From: Armigeres subalbatus
Taxonomy: Eukaryota; Arthropoda; Insecta; Diptera; Culicidae
Reading direction: 5' to 3'
DNA: 64,000 nucleotides
Assembly: GCF_024139115.2 (NCBI RefSeq)
Contig: NW_026942913.1
Location: 248,001 to 312,000 of the forward strand
Position numbers and translations under genes: made by a program. A model generated the notes under the pieces. That model was not told where the DNA came from. It did not search any database and saw only the letters and a list, made by a program, of their open reading frames with translations. Shown piece by piece: positions 44,135 through 57,089 of this stretch. Each line of letters begins with the position of its first letter. Position 1 is the first letter of the stretch.

Positions 44135-47100
44135 CCCCAACGATGCCTTACATAAACCTTCAAACAAACATTGGCGAATTCCCCTTTTTAATTGATACAG
44201 GGGCAAATATAAACCTAATACATCCAATGCTAGCATACAATTATTCATTAACAAAACCGTATCCTTTCACGGCAAATGGTATCAGTAGCGCTAATGGGAA
44301 ATTCAGCGCTAACTCGGCGATTGATATTGAATTTTTTAGACCAAAAATACATTACCGAGCACAATTTCTACTACATGATTTTCATCCATTTTTTCACGGT
44401 ATAATAGGTACCGGAATATTAAACGTACTCAGCGCAAAGATTGACCTCAAAAATAACACTCTCCAGCTAAGTAAAGACAATGAATTTCTGACTATTCCCT
44501 TCTTCAATATTCCCCACACAAATTGTTAGTTCCTGAAACAAATCCAAGACCATCCAGTTGCCTACCCCAACAATTGGCACTCGAACCACGGGCAAGCAAC
44601 GTAGACAAAATGCTCAGAACGGCTCATCTTTCAGCCGACGAGAAGGACAAATTATTCGAGGTGATTGAACGGCATCAAGAAGTGTTTCATCAGCCCGATG
44701 CAAAACTGACTTGCAGTACCGTAATTGAGTGTGCTATACACACCGCGGATGATATTCCAATCCACCAAAGTTTATCCATACCCTGCTGCATATGCAACAG
44801 AGGTAAATAAACAAGTGAAAAACTTCTCGATGATGGAATTATAAGGCCATCACGATTCGCTTGGACGTCCCCAGTATGGATTGTTCCAAAGAAATCCGAT
44901 GCCTCTGGAGAGAAAAAATTTCGAATGGTAGTAGACTACCGAAAATTAAATGAAAATTAAATAGTTTATTTCAGACAGGTACCCGATGCCTGAAATAAAC
45001 TATGTTATTGACCAATTAAAAGGTCAACAATATTTTATCACCCTCGATTTGGCATCTGGTTTTCACCAGATAAAGATGAAAGAGAGTGACATCGAGAAAA
45101 CTGCTTTCTCGATTAATAATGGCAAATACGAGTTTACTCGTATGCCATTTGGACTCAAGAATGCTCCCGCGATATTTCAACGTGCAATCGATGATATATT
45201 AAGGAACATATTGGGAAAATATGTTACGTCTATATTGATGACGTAATCATATTTGGCAAAACACTCGAAGAAGCACTTAAGAATCTCGAGATAATTTTAA
45301 AGGCGCTGAATGATGCTAATCTGAAAATTCAATTGGATAAGTCAGAATTCTTACATAAAGAAATTGAGTTTCTCGGTTATGTCATCACATCTAAGGGTCT
45401 TAAACCAAACATAAAAAAATTGAAGCGATAGAGAAGTATCCCGAACCATCAACAATCAAAGAGCTGAGATCATTCTTAGGAATGATGGGCTATTACAGAC
45501 GGTTCGTAAAGGACTTTGCGAAAATCGCAAAACCCTTACAAGCCTTCTGAGAGGGAGGGATGTACCTCAAATAAAAAGATCAAATTTAACGAAGTGGAAT
45601 CAAACTGTTTTAGGAAAATGAAAAGTATTTTATCTTCCTCAGACATTTTAATTTATCCCGACTATAGCAAGCCTTTCATTCTCACAACCGATGCATCTGA
45701 TTTCGCCATCGGAGCCGTCTTGTCGCAAGGTGAGGCAGGTAAAGATAAGCCTATCCATTTCGCCTCCAGAACTCTCTCGAAATCCGAAGAAGGATTCTCA
45801 GTACCAGAAAAGGAGATGTTAGCCATATTTTGGGCATTACAAACGTTTAGGAATTATTTATACGGTTCCAAATTCAAAATTCTCACAGATCATCAACCTT
45901 TAACTTTTTCTCTATCAGCAAAAAATACAAATGCAAAGCTTAAGCGTTGGAAGGCATATTTGGAAGAACACGATTATACCATTGAATACAAGCCAGGCAA
46001 AAGCAATGTGGTTGCTGATGCCTTGAGTCGAATAGTGTGTTCCATGACTGCTACACAACACTCAGCAGAAAATAGCGATCATTTCTATATCAAATCTACG
46101 GAATCCCCTATTAATGTATTTAGACACCAGGTTATTTTGAACAAAGGTCCCGATAAAGTCAATACAGAACACCTTTGAAAATTTCACCAGAGTTAATGTT
46201 TTTATCAGTGATATTAACGACAATTCTCTATTGCAGGTATTGAAAAACCATTTTGATGTTAATAAGTTAAACGGACTCTTAACAACTGAGGAAATTATGG
46301 GTAAATTACAGGAAGTGTATAAAACTCACTTTGGAGATAAAAGCTGTTAAAATCCGTTTCACTCAACGTCAACTCCAGGATGTCCGAGAAGAGAACGAGC
46401 AGTGGGATTTGATACACAAAGAACATTATCGTGCGCACCGCGGCGCAGATGAAAATAAATGGCAGCTTTTGAGGAAGTTTTATTTTCCAAAGCTTTCTCA
46501 AAATTGCATGACTTTATAAAAATTGCCGAATCTGTCATGAAAATAAATATGATAGAAGCCCTATTCACTTCCCTATCCAAAAACCCCAATACCTAATCGA
46601 CCGTTTCAAATAGCTCACATCGACATTCTTTTCATAGACAATCTTCAGTACTTAACTTATGTCGATAAATTCTCAAAGTATGCTCAAGCTCGTTTAATTG
46701 AATCGAGAGCCGCTGTAGACCTTATTCCGGCTGTAAAGGAAGTGTTATCAAAATTTAGTTTTCCTGAAACCTTGGTCATGGACCAGGAAAAGTCATTCAT
46801 GACGGGTGAGCTAGTAAATTTTATAACACCAACAAAATCACGCCATATATAGTGGCTATTGGTCGAAGCGAGATGAATGGGATCGTAGAACGCTTCCATT
46901 CGACTTTACTAGAAATTTATCGAATAAGCAAAGCTGAGAATCCAAATCAAACCCTACAAGAAATCATGGACATTTCAATAATAAAGTACAACAACACCAT
47001 TCACTCCACCACGAAACATACCCCATACGAAGTAGTCATTCCCAGCTCTCAAAGCTCGACAATATGTGAAACCGTTTATAGAAATTTGCTGGCGACACAG

Positions 47101-47286
47101 ACTAAAGACCTGAAACGTCACAATCAAAAGACAAAACATACAGAAATTGAAGCAGGAATTGACGCATACGAAAAGACAAGACGTAGAGTAAAAACGACCC
47201 CACGATATAAAAAGATTAAAATAGCTAAGGTCAATAAAAGCACAATAAAACAGATGACGGTAGACGTGTCCACAAAAACGACATAA
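44110..47286 (+). pseudogene. Copy B pol: protease, RT, RNase H, integrase; several breaks
   Basis: Protease (44116-44529) has FLIDTGANINLI. RT runs about 44640-45540: [10 protein letters not shown], then a disturbed stretch at 44945-44985 with 'gtttatttca' extra relative to copies A and C, then [17 protein letters not shown] and [20 protein letters not shown]. The YIDD box is present in DNA but out of frame after 45225. RNase H (45516-46178) is open and complete (TTDASDFAIGAVLSQ, DHQPLTFSLSAK, VVADALSR). Integrase (46200-47286) has the zinc region with breaks and an open DDE C-terminal half (RSEMNGIVERFHSTLLEIY). Confidence 0.9.
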
Positions 47287-47299
47287 AAATCAGACAAAT

Positions 47300-48836
47300 T
47301 TGACTGACAAACTCCAACCTTTTCAGAATCTCATCCCTACTGACAGAAACATGGACGTTACACATACAACGACTGGAACAACCTATTTTCGTCTTCGACC
47401 ACGGAATGAGCAGATTAAAATATTCATCGTATCGTTACATCCATCACTTCAGCATAGAGTCATTAAGAACACATGTCGTAGATCTCAGGAATAGATTTGA
47501 TGAAATAGATAAAACCAATTTTCGGAAATAATACTACAAAAATTCGATGAAATTAATAAGTCTTTGGAAAGTATAATCCCTATTAGAAGGCAAAGAAGAT
47601 GGGATGCTGTAGGAACTGTTTGGAAATTTATTGCTGGGTCACCTGATGCAAATGATTTAAAATTGATTAACAATAGCATTAACAATCTCATCTACAATAA
47701 TAACAAGCAAGTCAAAATTAACAGAGAAATGACTCTTCAGCTAAAGGAATCCGTTTTCAAGACTAAAGAAGCTATTCAGTTATTCAAGAACAAATCTTCA
47801 GAGCTATATTCAATAAACATTCTCTTTAACCTTAAAGATTTAAACGAGAAAATTGGAGATATAATAGATACGATAATGTTAGCTAAATTAGGGATTTTAA
47901 ATGGGAAAATATTAACTAAAATGAGAAGGAAATGTTTAGGAAAGATTTAGAGAGGGAAAATGTAACTGTCCATTCGTCAGCCGAAGTTGTCACCTATGCC
48001 ACTACTTCAATAGCCACCAACAACCAGGAGATCATACTGTTCATCAAATTGCCGAAATTGGATCCTCGAGTTTTTCATAAGATCCTTGTTTGCCCAACCT
48101 TCCACAATCGACAACAAATACACACGACCAAGAAATATTTCTTAATCCACCCATCTGAAAAATTTACAGTCCACACGCTAGAACCAACAATTTACAATTT
48201 GGAAGATACTGAAGTAGCTGATTCCTCATGTATACCCAATCTCTTGGACGGAAAAACAGCTGTCTGCAACTATACATCAAACCCTATCCAACAAGAAGTC
48301 ATTTCAATTGACACACACCATATACTTGTCAACACCGCCAAAAACTTCACCTTTTCATCCGATTGCAGCGGTTCTGAGAGGATCCTCTCTGGATCGTATT
48401 TAATCCAGTACGAGAATTGCACCATACAGATCAATGGTGTCCCATACACAAGTAAAACCAGAAACATTGCCGGAAAACCGATATATCTCCCTTTGGACGG
48501 GATAACCATCTCTAAAAACGGAGACGTTTTGAACCTCAGCATGGAACATCTCCACAAACTCCAGTCAGAAACCCGAAAGGAGTTGGATCTACTTCGCTTG
48601 GAAACCAAAAGCCTACATTTTCCACATTGGCCACTGTTTGGAGGAATTGCAATCCTCCCATCATAATCGGTATTGCTATTTTCTTCAGTATTTTCTTCCA
48701 TAGGACTACCAAGATCAAGCTGCAGACGGTACCAAGCAACAAGGAACATCATGGAGCAAAGGAACCTAGGCAGGGCTTGGAAAATTTCAAAACCTTTTCC
48801 ATAGTGGATACTATGAACCAGGAGGTTCATCTCTAA
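47300..48836 (+). pseudogene. Copy B env, frameshifted
   Basis: Frames 47300-47494, 47564-47950 and 47932-48666, then a last one to 48836, together cover the envelope: N-terminal region, RRQRR cleavage-type motif (about 47585), helical region, ectodomain with several glycosylation sites and a C-terminal membrane span (about 48655-48700). Breaks lie near 47515, 47920 and 48660. The stop lies directly before the purine tract AAGGAAGGTCG and the 3' LTR. Confidence 0.88.
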
Positions 48837-48845
48837 GGAAGGTCG

Positions 48846-49108
48846 AGTTAACGCCCGGCCACCCGGACTTAGCACATTCCATCGATGGCACCACCGACGT
48901 CAGCGATTTGGGTGCCCTCGGCAACGGCGACGGCACGGAGCTCGGTCAGCAGTATCATCGATTGGCATCGAGGCCAGGTGTAGGGTGCTGATATGGCATT
49001 ATTAGGTTAGGTGGTAGGTTACATTAAGACAATAAATCAGTTTAAGTTTAGTAGTCAATCGACTTGGATCTTTTTTAAAAAGAAATCCCAAACGCGAGAA
49101 CGCGAACT
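48846..49108 (+). repeat. Copy B 3' LTR
   Basis: It is identical over 263 bp to the 5' LTR and is preceded by the purine tract at 48835-48845. Confidence 0.95.
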
Positions 49109-51262
49109 CCTGCAATAGAGAATTGTCGTTAATATCACTGATAAAAACATTTACTCTGGTGAAATTTTCAAAGGGGTGTTCTGTATTGACTTTATCGGGA
49201 CCTTTGTTCAAAATAACCTGGTGTCTAAATACATTAATAGGAGATTCCGTAGATTTGATATAGAAATGATCACTATTTTCTGCTGAGTGTTGTGTAGCAG
49301 TCATGGAACACACTATTCGACTCAAAGCATCAGCAACCACATTGCTTTTGCCTGGCTTGTATTCAATGGTATAATCGTGTTCTTCCAAATATGCCTTCCA
49401 ACGCTTAAGCTTTGCATTTGTATTTTTGCTGATAGAGAAAAGTTAAAGGTTGATGATCTGTGAGAATTTTGAATTTGGAACCGTATAAATAGTTCCTAAA
49501 CGTTTGTAGTGCCCAAAATATGGCTAACATCTCCTTTTCTGGTACTGAGAATCCTTCTTCGGATTTCGAGAGAGTTCTGGAGGCGAAATGGATAGGCTTA
49601 TCTTTACCTGCCTCACCTTGCGACAAGACGGCTCCGATGGCGAAATCAGATGCATCGGTTGTGAGAATGAAAGGCTTGCTATAGTCGGGATAAATTAAAA
49701 TGTCTGAGGAAGATAAAATACTTTTCATTTTCCTAAAACAGTTTGATTCCACTTCGTTAAATTTGATCTTTTTATTTGAGGTACATCCTCCCCTCTCAGA
49801 AGGCTTGTAAGGGGTTTTGCGATTTTCGCAAAGTCCTTTACGAACTGTCTGTAATAGCCCATCATTCCTAAGAATGATCTCAGCTCTTTGATTGTTGATG
49901 GTTCGGGATACTTCTCTATCGCTTCAATTTTTTATGTTTGGTTTAAGACCCTTAGATGTGATGACATAACCGAGGAACTCAATTTCTTTATGTAAGAATT
50001 CTGACTTATCCAATTGAATTTTCAGATTAGCATCATTCAGCGCCTTTAAAATTATCTCGAGATTCTTAAGTGCTTCTTCGAGTGTTTTGCCAAATATGAT
50101 TACGTCATCAATATAGACGTAACATATTTTTTCCAATATGTTCCCTTAATATATCATCGATTGCACGTTGAAATATCGCGGAGCATTCTTGAGTCCAAAT
50201 GGCATACGAGTAAACTCGTATTTGCCATTATTAATCGAGAAAGCAGTTTTCTCGATGTCACTCTCTTTCATCTTTATCTGGTGAAACCAGATGCCAAATC
50301 GAGGGTGATAAAATATTGTTGACCTTTTAATTGGTCAATAACATAGTTTATTTCAGGCATCGGGTACCTGTCTGATAAAGTTTTTCATTTAATTTTCGGT
50401 AGTCTACTACCATTCGAAATTTTTGTCTCCGGAGGCATCGGATTTCTTTGGAACAATCCATACTGGGGACGTCCAAGCGGATCGTGATGGCCTTATAATT
50501 CCATCATCGAGAAGTTTTTAACTTGTTTATTTACCTCTGTTGCATATGCAGCAGGGTATGGATAAACTTTTGGTGGATTGGAATATCATCCGCGGTGTTT
50601 ATAGCACACTCAATTACGGTACTGCAAGTCAGTTTTGCATCGGGCTGATGAAACACTTCTTGATGCCGTTCAATCACCTCGAATAATTTGTCCTTCTCGT
50701 CGGCTGAAAGATGAGCCGTTCTGAACATTTTGTCTACGTTGCTTGCCCGTGGTTCGAGTGCCAATTGTTGGGGTAGGCAACTGGATGGTCTTGGATTTGT
50801 TTCCAGGAACTAACAATTTGTGGGGGAATATTGAAGAAGGGGAATAGTCAGAAATTCATTGTCTTTACTTAGCTGGAGAGTGTTATTTTTGAGGTCAATC
50901 TTTGCGCTGAGTACGTTTAATATTCCGGTACCTATTATACCGTGAAAAAATGGATGAAAATCATGTAGAAGAAATTGTGCTCGGTAATGTATTTTTGGTC
51001 TAAAAAATTCAATATCAATCGCCGAGTTAGCGCTGAATTTCCCATTAGCGCTACTGATACCATTTGCCGTGAAAGGATACGGTTTTGTTAATGAATAATT
51101 GTATGCTAGCATTGGATGTATTAGGTTTATATTTGCCCCTGTATCAATTAAAAAGGGGAATTCGCCAATGTTTGTTTGAAGGTTTATGTAAGGCATCGTT
51201 GGGGTTACCAACGGGGGAGCCATTCTAAAAATTTGCGTGCTGTTCTTGTTGTTCAGTAGCAT
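49109..51262 (-). pseudogene. Copy A pol, first part: protease, RT, RNase H
   Basis: Protease lies at 51262-50810 with FLIDTGANINLI, the DTG active site. The RT region (about 50560-49900) retains YVYIDDVIIFGKT, the catalytic box, in frame 50136-49924. RNase H (49752-49388) has LTTDASDFAIGAVLSQ and LTDHQPLTF. Indels at several homopolymers break the frame. The segment ends at 49109 where copy B entered. Confidence 0.88.
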
Positions 51263-52087
51263 TCTGTTTTGGCGGAGCGGTACCAGAGGCTTCTCCTATT
51301 TCAAAGCTGTCAGCAGGAGGCGCTTCGTCATATGAGCCGTCCTGCATGGGATATGGGCTCGGATAATCTGGATAGCACTCGTTGTAGCACGGTTGATCGT
51401 ACTGATAAGCATACTGGTTGTAATTATCGTAATTATCATAATAATCATAAACAGGGTATGCGTTTTCTAACGGATGTGCTTGTCGTTTGACATTTTGGTG
51501 ATATTGTTGAGAAGCTGGCCTTTTTAAATTCATTGGCGGCCGATTACCATAATTTACGAATTTCGATTGTTGACTCGGGTCAACTTCCATGGCTTCTACT
51601 CTTTGGGAAGTTTGAGGTGACCTGAAGGGTTTTGTGAAAATGGATTGTATGAGAATGCATTTTGGGAAGGCTGATGCCTAAATGGGTTGGTTTGCAAGGG
51701 ACTCTGGGAGGTAAAGCATAATTTTGCGGCACACAAGGCCTTCTTGAAGGTAATTGTGGCGGTGGTAGAATATTGGGATTTAAAACTGTGTCCTGGAAGG
51801 TATTTTTGGAGGTTCCTTTGGCTTAGGCAATGATTGGCCACCATGTTCGTTTCGGAAGGGGCAGAACGGATATCTAAATTATAATATTCAGTGCAGAAGT
51901 TGTAAGCTTGACCCAAAGTTTTTGGGTTTGTACTTTTTAACAGGATGCTCAGAGGTTTATCCAATCCTCTGATAAATGCATCGAGTGACTTGTCACGGAA
52001 GTAGTCGATATGTGCTGCGGCATTCGGTCGCAGTTTATCGTCCGTTTGTATCTGAGCAATTATCAATGATAATAATTCATTGACGCG
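51225..52087 (-). pseudogene. Copy A gag, C-terminal part
   Basis: It continues the gag split by copy C (AAHIDYFRDKSLDAFIRGLD, LDKPLSILLKSTNPKTLGQA). A one-base loss near 51640 ends the first frame at 51596. The second frame (51590-51225) carries the Tyr/Asp/Asn-rich tail and reaches the gag-pol border, where the T-run is five instead of six. Confidence 0.85.
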
Positions 52088-52350
52088 AGTTCGCGTTCTC
52101 GCGTTTGGGATTTCTTTTTAAAAAAGATCCAAGTCGATTGACTACTAAACTTAAACTGATTTATTGTCTTAATGTAACCTACCACCTAACCTAATAATGC
52201 CATATCAGCACCCTACACCTGGCCTCGATGCCAATCGATGATACTGCTGACCGAGCTCCGTGCCGTCGCCGTTGCCGAGGGCACCCAAATCGCTGACGTC
52301 GGTGGTGCCATCGATGGAATGTGCTAAGTCCGGGTGGCCGGGCGTTAACT
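52088..52350 (-). repeat. Copy C 3' LTR
   Basis: This 263-bp LTR is identical by eye to the copy B LTRs and differs from its own 5' partner at two places. Confidence 0.92.
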
Positions 52351-52359
52351 CGACCTTCC

Positions 52360-53890
52360 TTAGAGATGAACCTCCTGGTTCATAGTATCCACTATGGAAA
52401 AGGTTTTGAAATTTTCCAAGCCCTGCCTAGGTTCCTTTGCTCCATGATGTTCCTTGTTGCTTGGTACCGTCTGCAGCTTGATCTTGGTAGTCCTATGGAA
52501 GAAAATACTGAAGAAAATAGCAATACCGATTATGATGGGGAGGATTGCAATTCCTCCAAACAGTGGCCAATGTGGAAAATGTAGGCTTTTGGTTTCCAAG
52601 CGAAGTAGATCCAACTCCTTTCGGGTTTCTGACTGGAGTTTGTGGAGATGTTCCATGCTGAGGTTCAAAACGTCTCCGTTTTTAGAGATGGTTATCCCGT
52701 CCAAAGGGAGATATATCGGTTTTCCGGCAATGTTTCTGGTTTTACTTGTGTATGGGACACCATTGATCTGTATGGTGCAATTCTCGTACTGGATTAAATA
52801 CGATCCAGAGAGGATCCTCTCAGAACCGCTGCAATCGGATGAAAAGGTGAAGTTTTTGGCGGTGTTGACAAGTATATGGTGTGTGTCAATTGAAATGACT
52901 TCTTGTTGGATAGGGTTTGATGTATAGTTGCAGACAGCTGTTTTTCCGTCCAAGAGATTGGGTATACATGAGGAATCGGCTACTTCAGTATCTTCCAAAT
53001 TGTAAATTGTTGGTTCTAGCGTGTGGACTGTAAATTTTTCAGATGGGTGGATTAAGAAATATTTCTTGGTCGTGTGTATTTGTTGTCGATTGTGGAAGGT
53101 TGGGCAAACAAGGATCTTATGAAAACTCGAGGATCCAATTTCGGCAATTTGATGAACAGTATGATCTCCTGGTTGTTGGTGGCTATTGAAGTAGTGGCAT
53201 AGGTGACAACTTCGGCTGACGAATGGACAGTTACATTTTCCCTCTCTAAATCTTTCCTAAACATTTCCTTCTCATTTTAGTTAATATTTTCCCATTTAAA
53301 ATCCCTAATTTAGCTAACATTATCGTATCTATTATATCTCCAATTTTCTCGTTTAAATCTTTAAGGTTAAAGAGAATGTTTATTGAATATAGCTCTGAAG
53401 ATTTGTTCTTGAATAACTGAATAGCTTCTTTAGTCTTGAAAACGGATTCCTTTAGCTGAAGAGTCATTTCTCTGTTAATTTTGACTTGCTTGTTATTATT
53501 GTAGATGAGATTGTTAATGCTATTGTTAATCAATTTTAAATCATTTGCATCAGGTGACCCAGCAATAAATTTCCAAACAGTTCCTACAGCATCCCATCTT
53601 CTTTGCCTTCTAATAGGGATTATACTTTCCAAAGACTTATTAATTTCATCGAATTTTTGTAGTATTATTTCCGAAAATTGGTTTTTATCTATTTCATCAA
53701 ATCTATTCCTGAGATCTACGACATGTGTTCTTAATGACTCTATGCTGAAGTGATGGATGTAACGATACGATGAATATTTTAATCTGCTCATTCCGTGGTC
53801 GAAGACGAAAATAGGTTGTTCCAGTCGTTGTATGTGTAACGTCCATGTTTCTGTCAGTAGGGATGAGATTCTGAAAAAGGTTGGAGTTTG
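52360..53890 (-). pseudogene. Copy C env, frameshifted
   Basis: The frame 53791-53246 covers the start of the main body through the RRQRR cleavage-type motif and the helical region. A break near 53272 leads to 53264-53052, and the last frame (52998-52360) is open to the stop and includes the membrane span IIGIAIFFSIFFH. It shares the 'NLSMEHL' variant with copy B against 'NISMEHL' in copy A. Confidence 0.88.
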
Positions 53891-53919
53891 TCAGTCAAAT
53901 TTGTCTGATTTTTATGTCG

Positions 53920-56900
53920 TTTTTGTGGACACGTCTACCGTCATCTGTTTTATTGTGCTTTTATTGACCTTAGCTATTTTAATCTTTTTATATCGTGGGG
54001 TCGTTTTACTCTACGTCTTGTCTTTTCGTATGCGTCAATTCCTGCTTCAATTTCTGTATGTTTTGTCTTTTGATTGTGACGTTTCAGGTCTTTAGTCTGT
54101 GTCGCCAGCAAATTTCTATAAACGGTTTCACATATTGTCGAGCTTTGAGAGCTGGGAATGACTACTTCGTATGGGGTATGTTTCGTGGTGGAGTGAATGG
54201 TGTTGTTGTACTTTATTATTGAAATGTCCATGATTTCTTGTAGGGTTTGATTTGGATTCTCAGCTTTGCTTATTCGATAAATTTCTAGTAAAGTCGAATG
54301 GAAGCGTTCTACGATCCCATTCATCTCGCTTCGACCAGTAGCCACTATATATGGCGTGATTTTGTTGGTGTTATAAAAATTTACTAGCTCACCCGTCATG
54401 AATGACTTTTCCTGGTCCATGACCAAGGTTTCAGGAACCTAAATTTTGATAACACTTCCTTTACAGCCGGAATAAGGTCTACAGCGGCTCTCGATTCAAT
54501 TAAACGAGCTTGAGCATACTTTGAGAATTTATCGACATAAGTTAAGTACTGAAGATTGTCTATGAAAAGAATGTCGATGTGAGCTATTTGAAACGGTCGA
54601 TTAGGTATTGGGGTTTTTTGGATAGGGAAGTGAATAGGGCTTCTATCATATTTATTTTCATGACAAATTCGGCAATTTTTTATAAAGTCATGCAATTTTT
54701 GAGAAAGCTTTGGAAAATAAAACTTCCTCAAAAGCTGCCATTTATTTTCATCTGCGCCGCGGTGCGCACGATAATGTTCTTTGTGTATCAAATCCCACTG
54801 CTCGTTCTCTTCTCGGATATCCTGGAGTTGACGTTGAGTGAAACGGATTTTTAACAGCTTTTTGTCTCCAAAGTGAGTTTTATACACTTCCTGTAATTTA
54901 CCCATAATTTCCTCAGTTGTTAAGAGTCCGTTTAACTTATTAACATCAAAATGGTTTTTCAATACCTGCAATAGAGAATTGTCGTTAATATCACTGATAA
55001 AAACATTTACTCTGGTGAAATTTTCAAAGGGGTGTTCTGTATTGACTTTATCGGGACCTTTGTTCAAAATAACCTGGTGTCTAAATACATTAATAGGGGA
55101 TTCCGTAGATTTGATATAGAAATGATCGCTATTTTCTGCTGAGTGTTGTGTAGCAGTCATGGAACACACTATTCGACTCAAAGCATCAGCAACCACATTG
55201 CTTTTGCCTGGCTTGTATTCAATGGTATAATCGTGTTCTTCCAAATATGCCTTCCAACGCTTAAGCTTTGCATTTGTATTTTTGCTGATAGAGAAAAAGT
55301 TAAAGGTTGATGATCTGTGAGAATTTTGAATTTGGAACCGTATAAATAGTTCCTAAACGTTTGTAGTGCCCAAAATATGGCTAACATCTCCTTTTCTGGT
55401 ACTGAGAATCCTTCTTCGGATTTCGAGAGAGTTCTGGAGGCGAAATGGATAGGCTTATCTTTACCTGCCTCACCTTGCGACAAGACGGCTCCGATGGCGA
55501 AATCAGATGCATCGGTTGTGAGAATGAAAGGCTTGCTATAGTCGGGATAAATTAAAATGTCTGAGGAAGATAAAATACTTTTCATTTTCCTAAAACAGTT
55601 TGATTCCACTTCGTTAAATTTGATCTTTTTATTTGAGGTACATCCTCCCCTCTCAGAAGGCTTGTAAGGGGTTTTGCGATTTTCGCAAAGTCCTTTACGA
55701 ACCGTCTGTAATAGCCCATCATTCCTAAGAATGATCTCAGCTCTTTGATTGTTGATGGTTCGGGATACTTCTCTATCGCTTCAATTTTTTTATGTTTGGT
55801 TTAAGACCCTTAGATGTGATGACATAACCGAGAAACTCAATTTCTTTATGTAAGAATTCTGACTTATCCAATTGAATTTTCAGATTAGCATCATTCAGCG
55901 CCTTTAAAATTATCTCGAGATTCTTAAGTGCTTCTTCGAGTGTTTTGCCAAATATGATTACGTCATCAATATAGACGTAACATATTTTCCCAATATGTTC
56001 CTTAATATATCATCGATTGCACGTTGAAATATCGCGGGAGCATTCTTGAGTCCAAATGGCATACGAGTAAACTCGTATTTGCCATTATTAATCGAGAAAG
56101 CAGTTTTCTCGATGTCACTCTCTTTCATCTTTATCTGGTGAAAACCAGATGCCAAATCGAGGGTGATAAAATATTGTTGACCTTTTAATTGGTCAATGAC
56201 ATAGTTTATTTCAGGCATCGGGTACCTGTCTGATAAATTTTTTCATTTAATTTTCGGTAGTCTACTACCATTCGAAATTTCTTCTCTCCGGAGGCATCGG
56301 ATTTTTTTGGAACAATCCATACTGGGGACGTCCAAGCGGATCGTGATGGCCTTATAATTCCATCATCGAGAAGTTTTTTCACTTGTTTATTTACCTCTGT
56401 TGCATATGCAGCAGGGTATGGATAAACTTTTGGTGGATTGGAATATCATCCGCGGTGTGTATAGCACACTCAATTACGGTACTGCAAGTCAGTTTTGCAT
56501 CGGGCTGATGAAACACTTCTTGATGCCGTTCAATCACCTCGAATAATTTGTCCTTCTCGTCGGCTGAAAGATGAGCCGTTCTGAGCATTTTGTCTACGTT
56601 GCTTGCCCGTGGTTCGAGTGCCAATTGTTGGGGTAGGCAACTGGATGGTCTTGGATTTGTTTCAGGAACTAACAATTTGTGTGGGGAATATTGAAGAAGG
56701 GAATAGTCAGAAATTCATTGTCTTTACTTAGCTGGAGAGTGTTATTTTTGAGGTCAATCTTTGCGCTGAGTACGTTTAATATTCCGGTACCTATTATACC
56801 GTGAAAAATGGATGAAAATCATGTAGTAGAAATTGTGCTCGGTAATGTATTTTTGGTCTAAAAATTCAATATCAATCGCCGAGTTAGCGCTGAATTTCCC

Positions 56901-57085
56901 ATTAGCGCTACTGATACCATTTGCCGTGAAAGGATACGGTTTTGTTAATGAATAATTGTATGCTAGCATTGGATGTATTAGGTTTATATTTGCCCTGTAT
57001 CAATTAAAGGGGGAATTCGCCAATGTTTGTTTGAAGGTTTATGTAAGGCATCGTTGGGGTTACCAACGGGGGAGCCATTCTAAAA
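53920..57085 (-). pseudogene. Copy C pol: protease, RT, RNase H, integrase; several breaks
   Basis: In the protease region (57085-56690) the DTG region has a lost base near 56995. The RT part at 56218-55958 reads [17 protein letters not shown] and [20 protein letters not shown], and the YIDD box follows out of frame. RNase H (55609-55178) has TTDASDFAIGAVLSQ. Integrase (55244-53974) keeps the full HHCC zinc domain (HKEHYRAHRG, NCRICHENKYDRSP) and the DDE core (AHIDILFID, VMDQEKSFMTGE, GRSEMNGIVERFHS), with one break near 54440. Confidence 0.9.
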
Positions 57086-57089
57086 AATT

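Larger units (their letters stand above)
42005..49108 (+). mobile_element. Errantivirus copy B, complete, nested in copy A pol
   Basis: This 7104-bp element has two identical 263-bp LTRs (42005-42267 and 48846-49108). CCTG lies at both borders (42001-42004 and 49109-49112), and the copy A pol sequence continues across after removing one of them. It carries leader, gag, pol and env in order on the plus strand, opposite to its host copy. Identical LTRs mean a very recent insertion, later than copy A. Reading frames nevertheless show about ten one-base breaks, mostly in homopolymers. Confidence 0.95.

Noticed and set aside
43848..44163. Antisense frames rich in Cys and His opposite gag
   Set aside because: They are antisense of the Tyr/Asp-rich gag tail, have no promoter, and recur in each copy only by identity.
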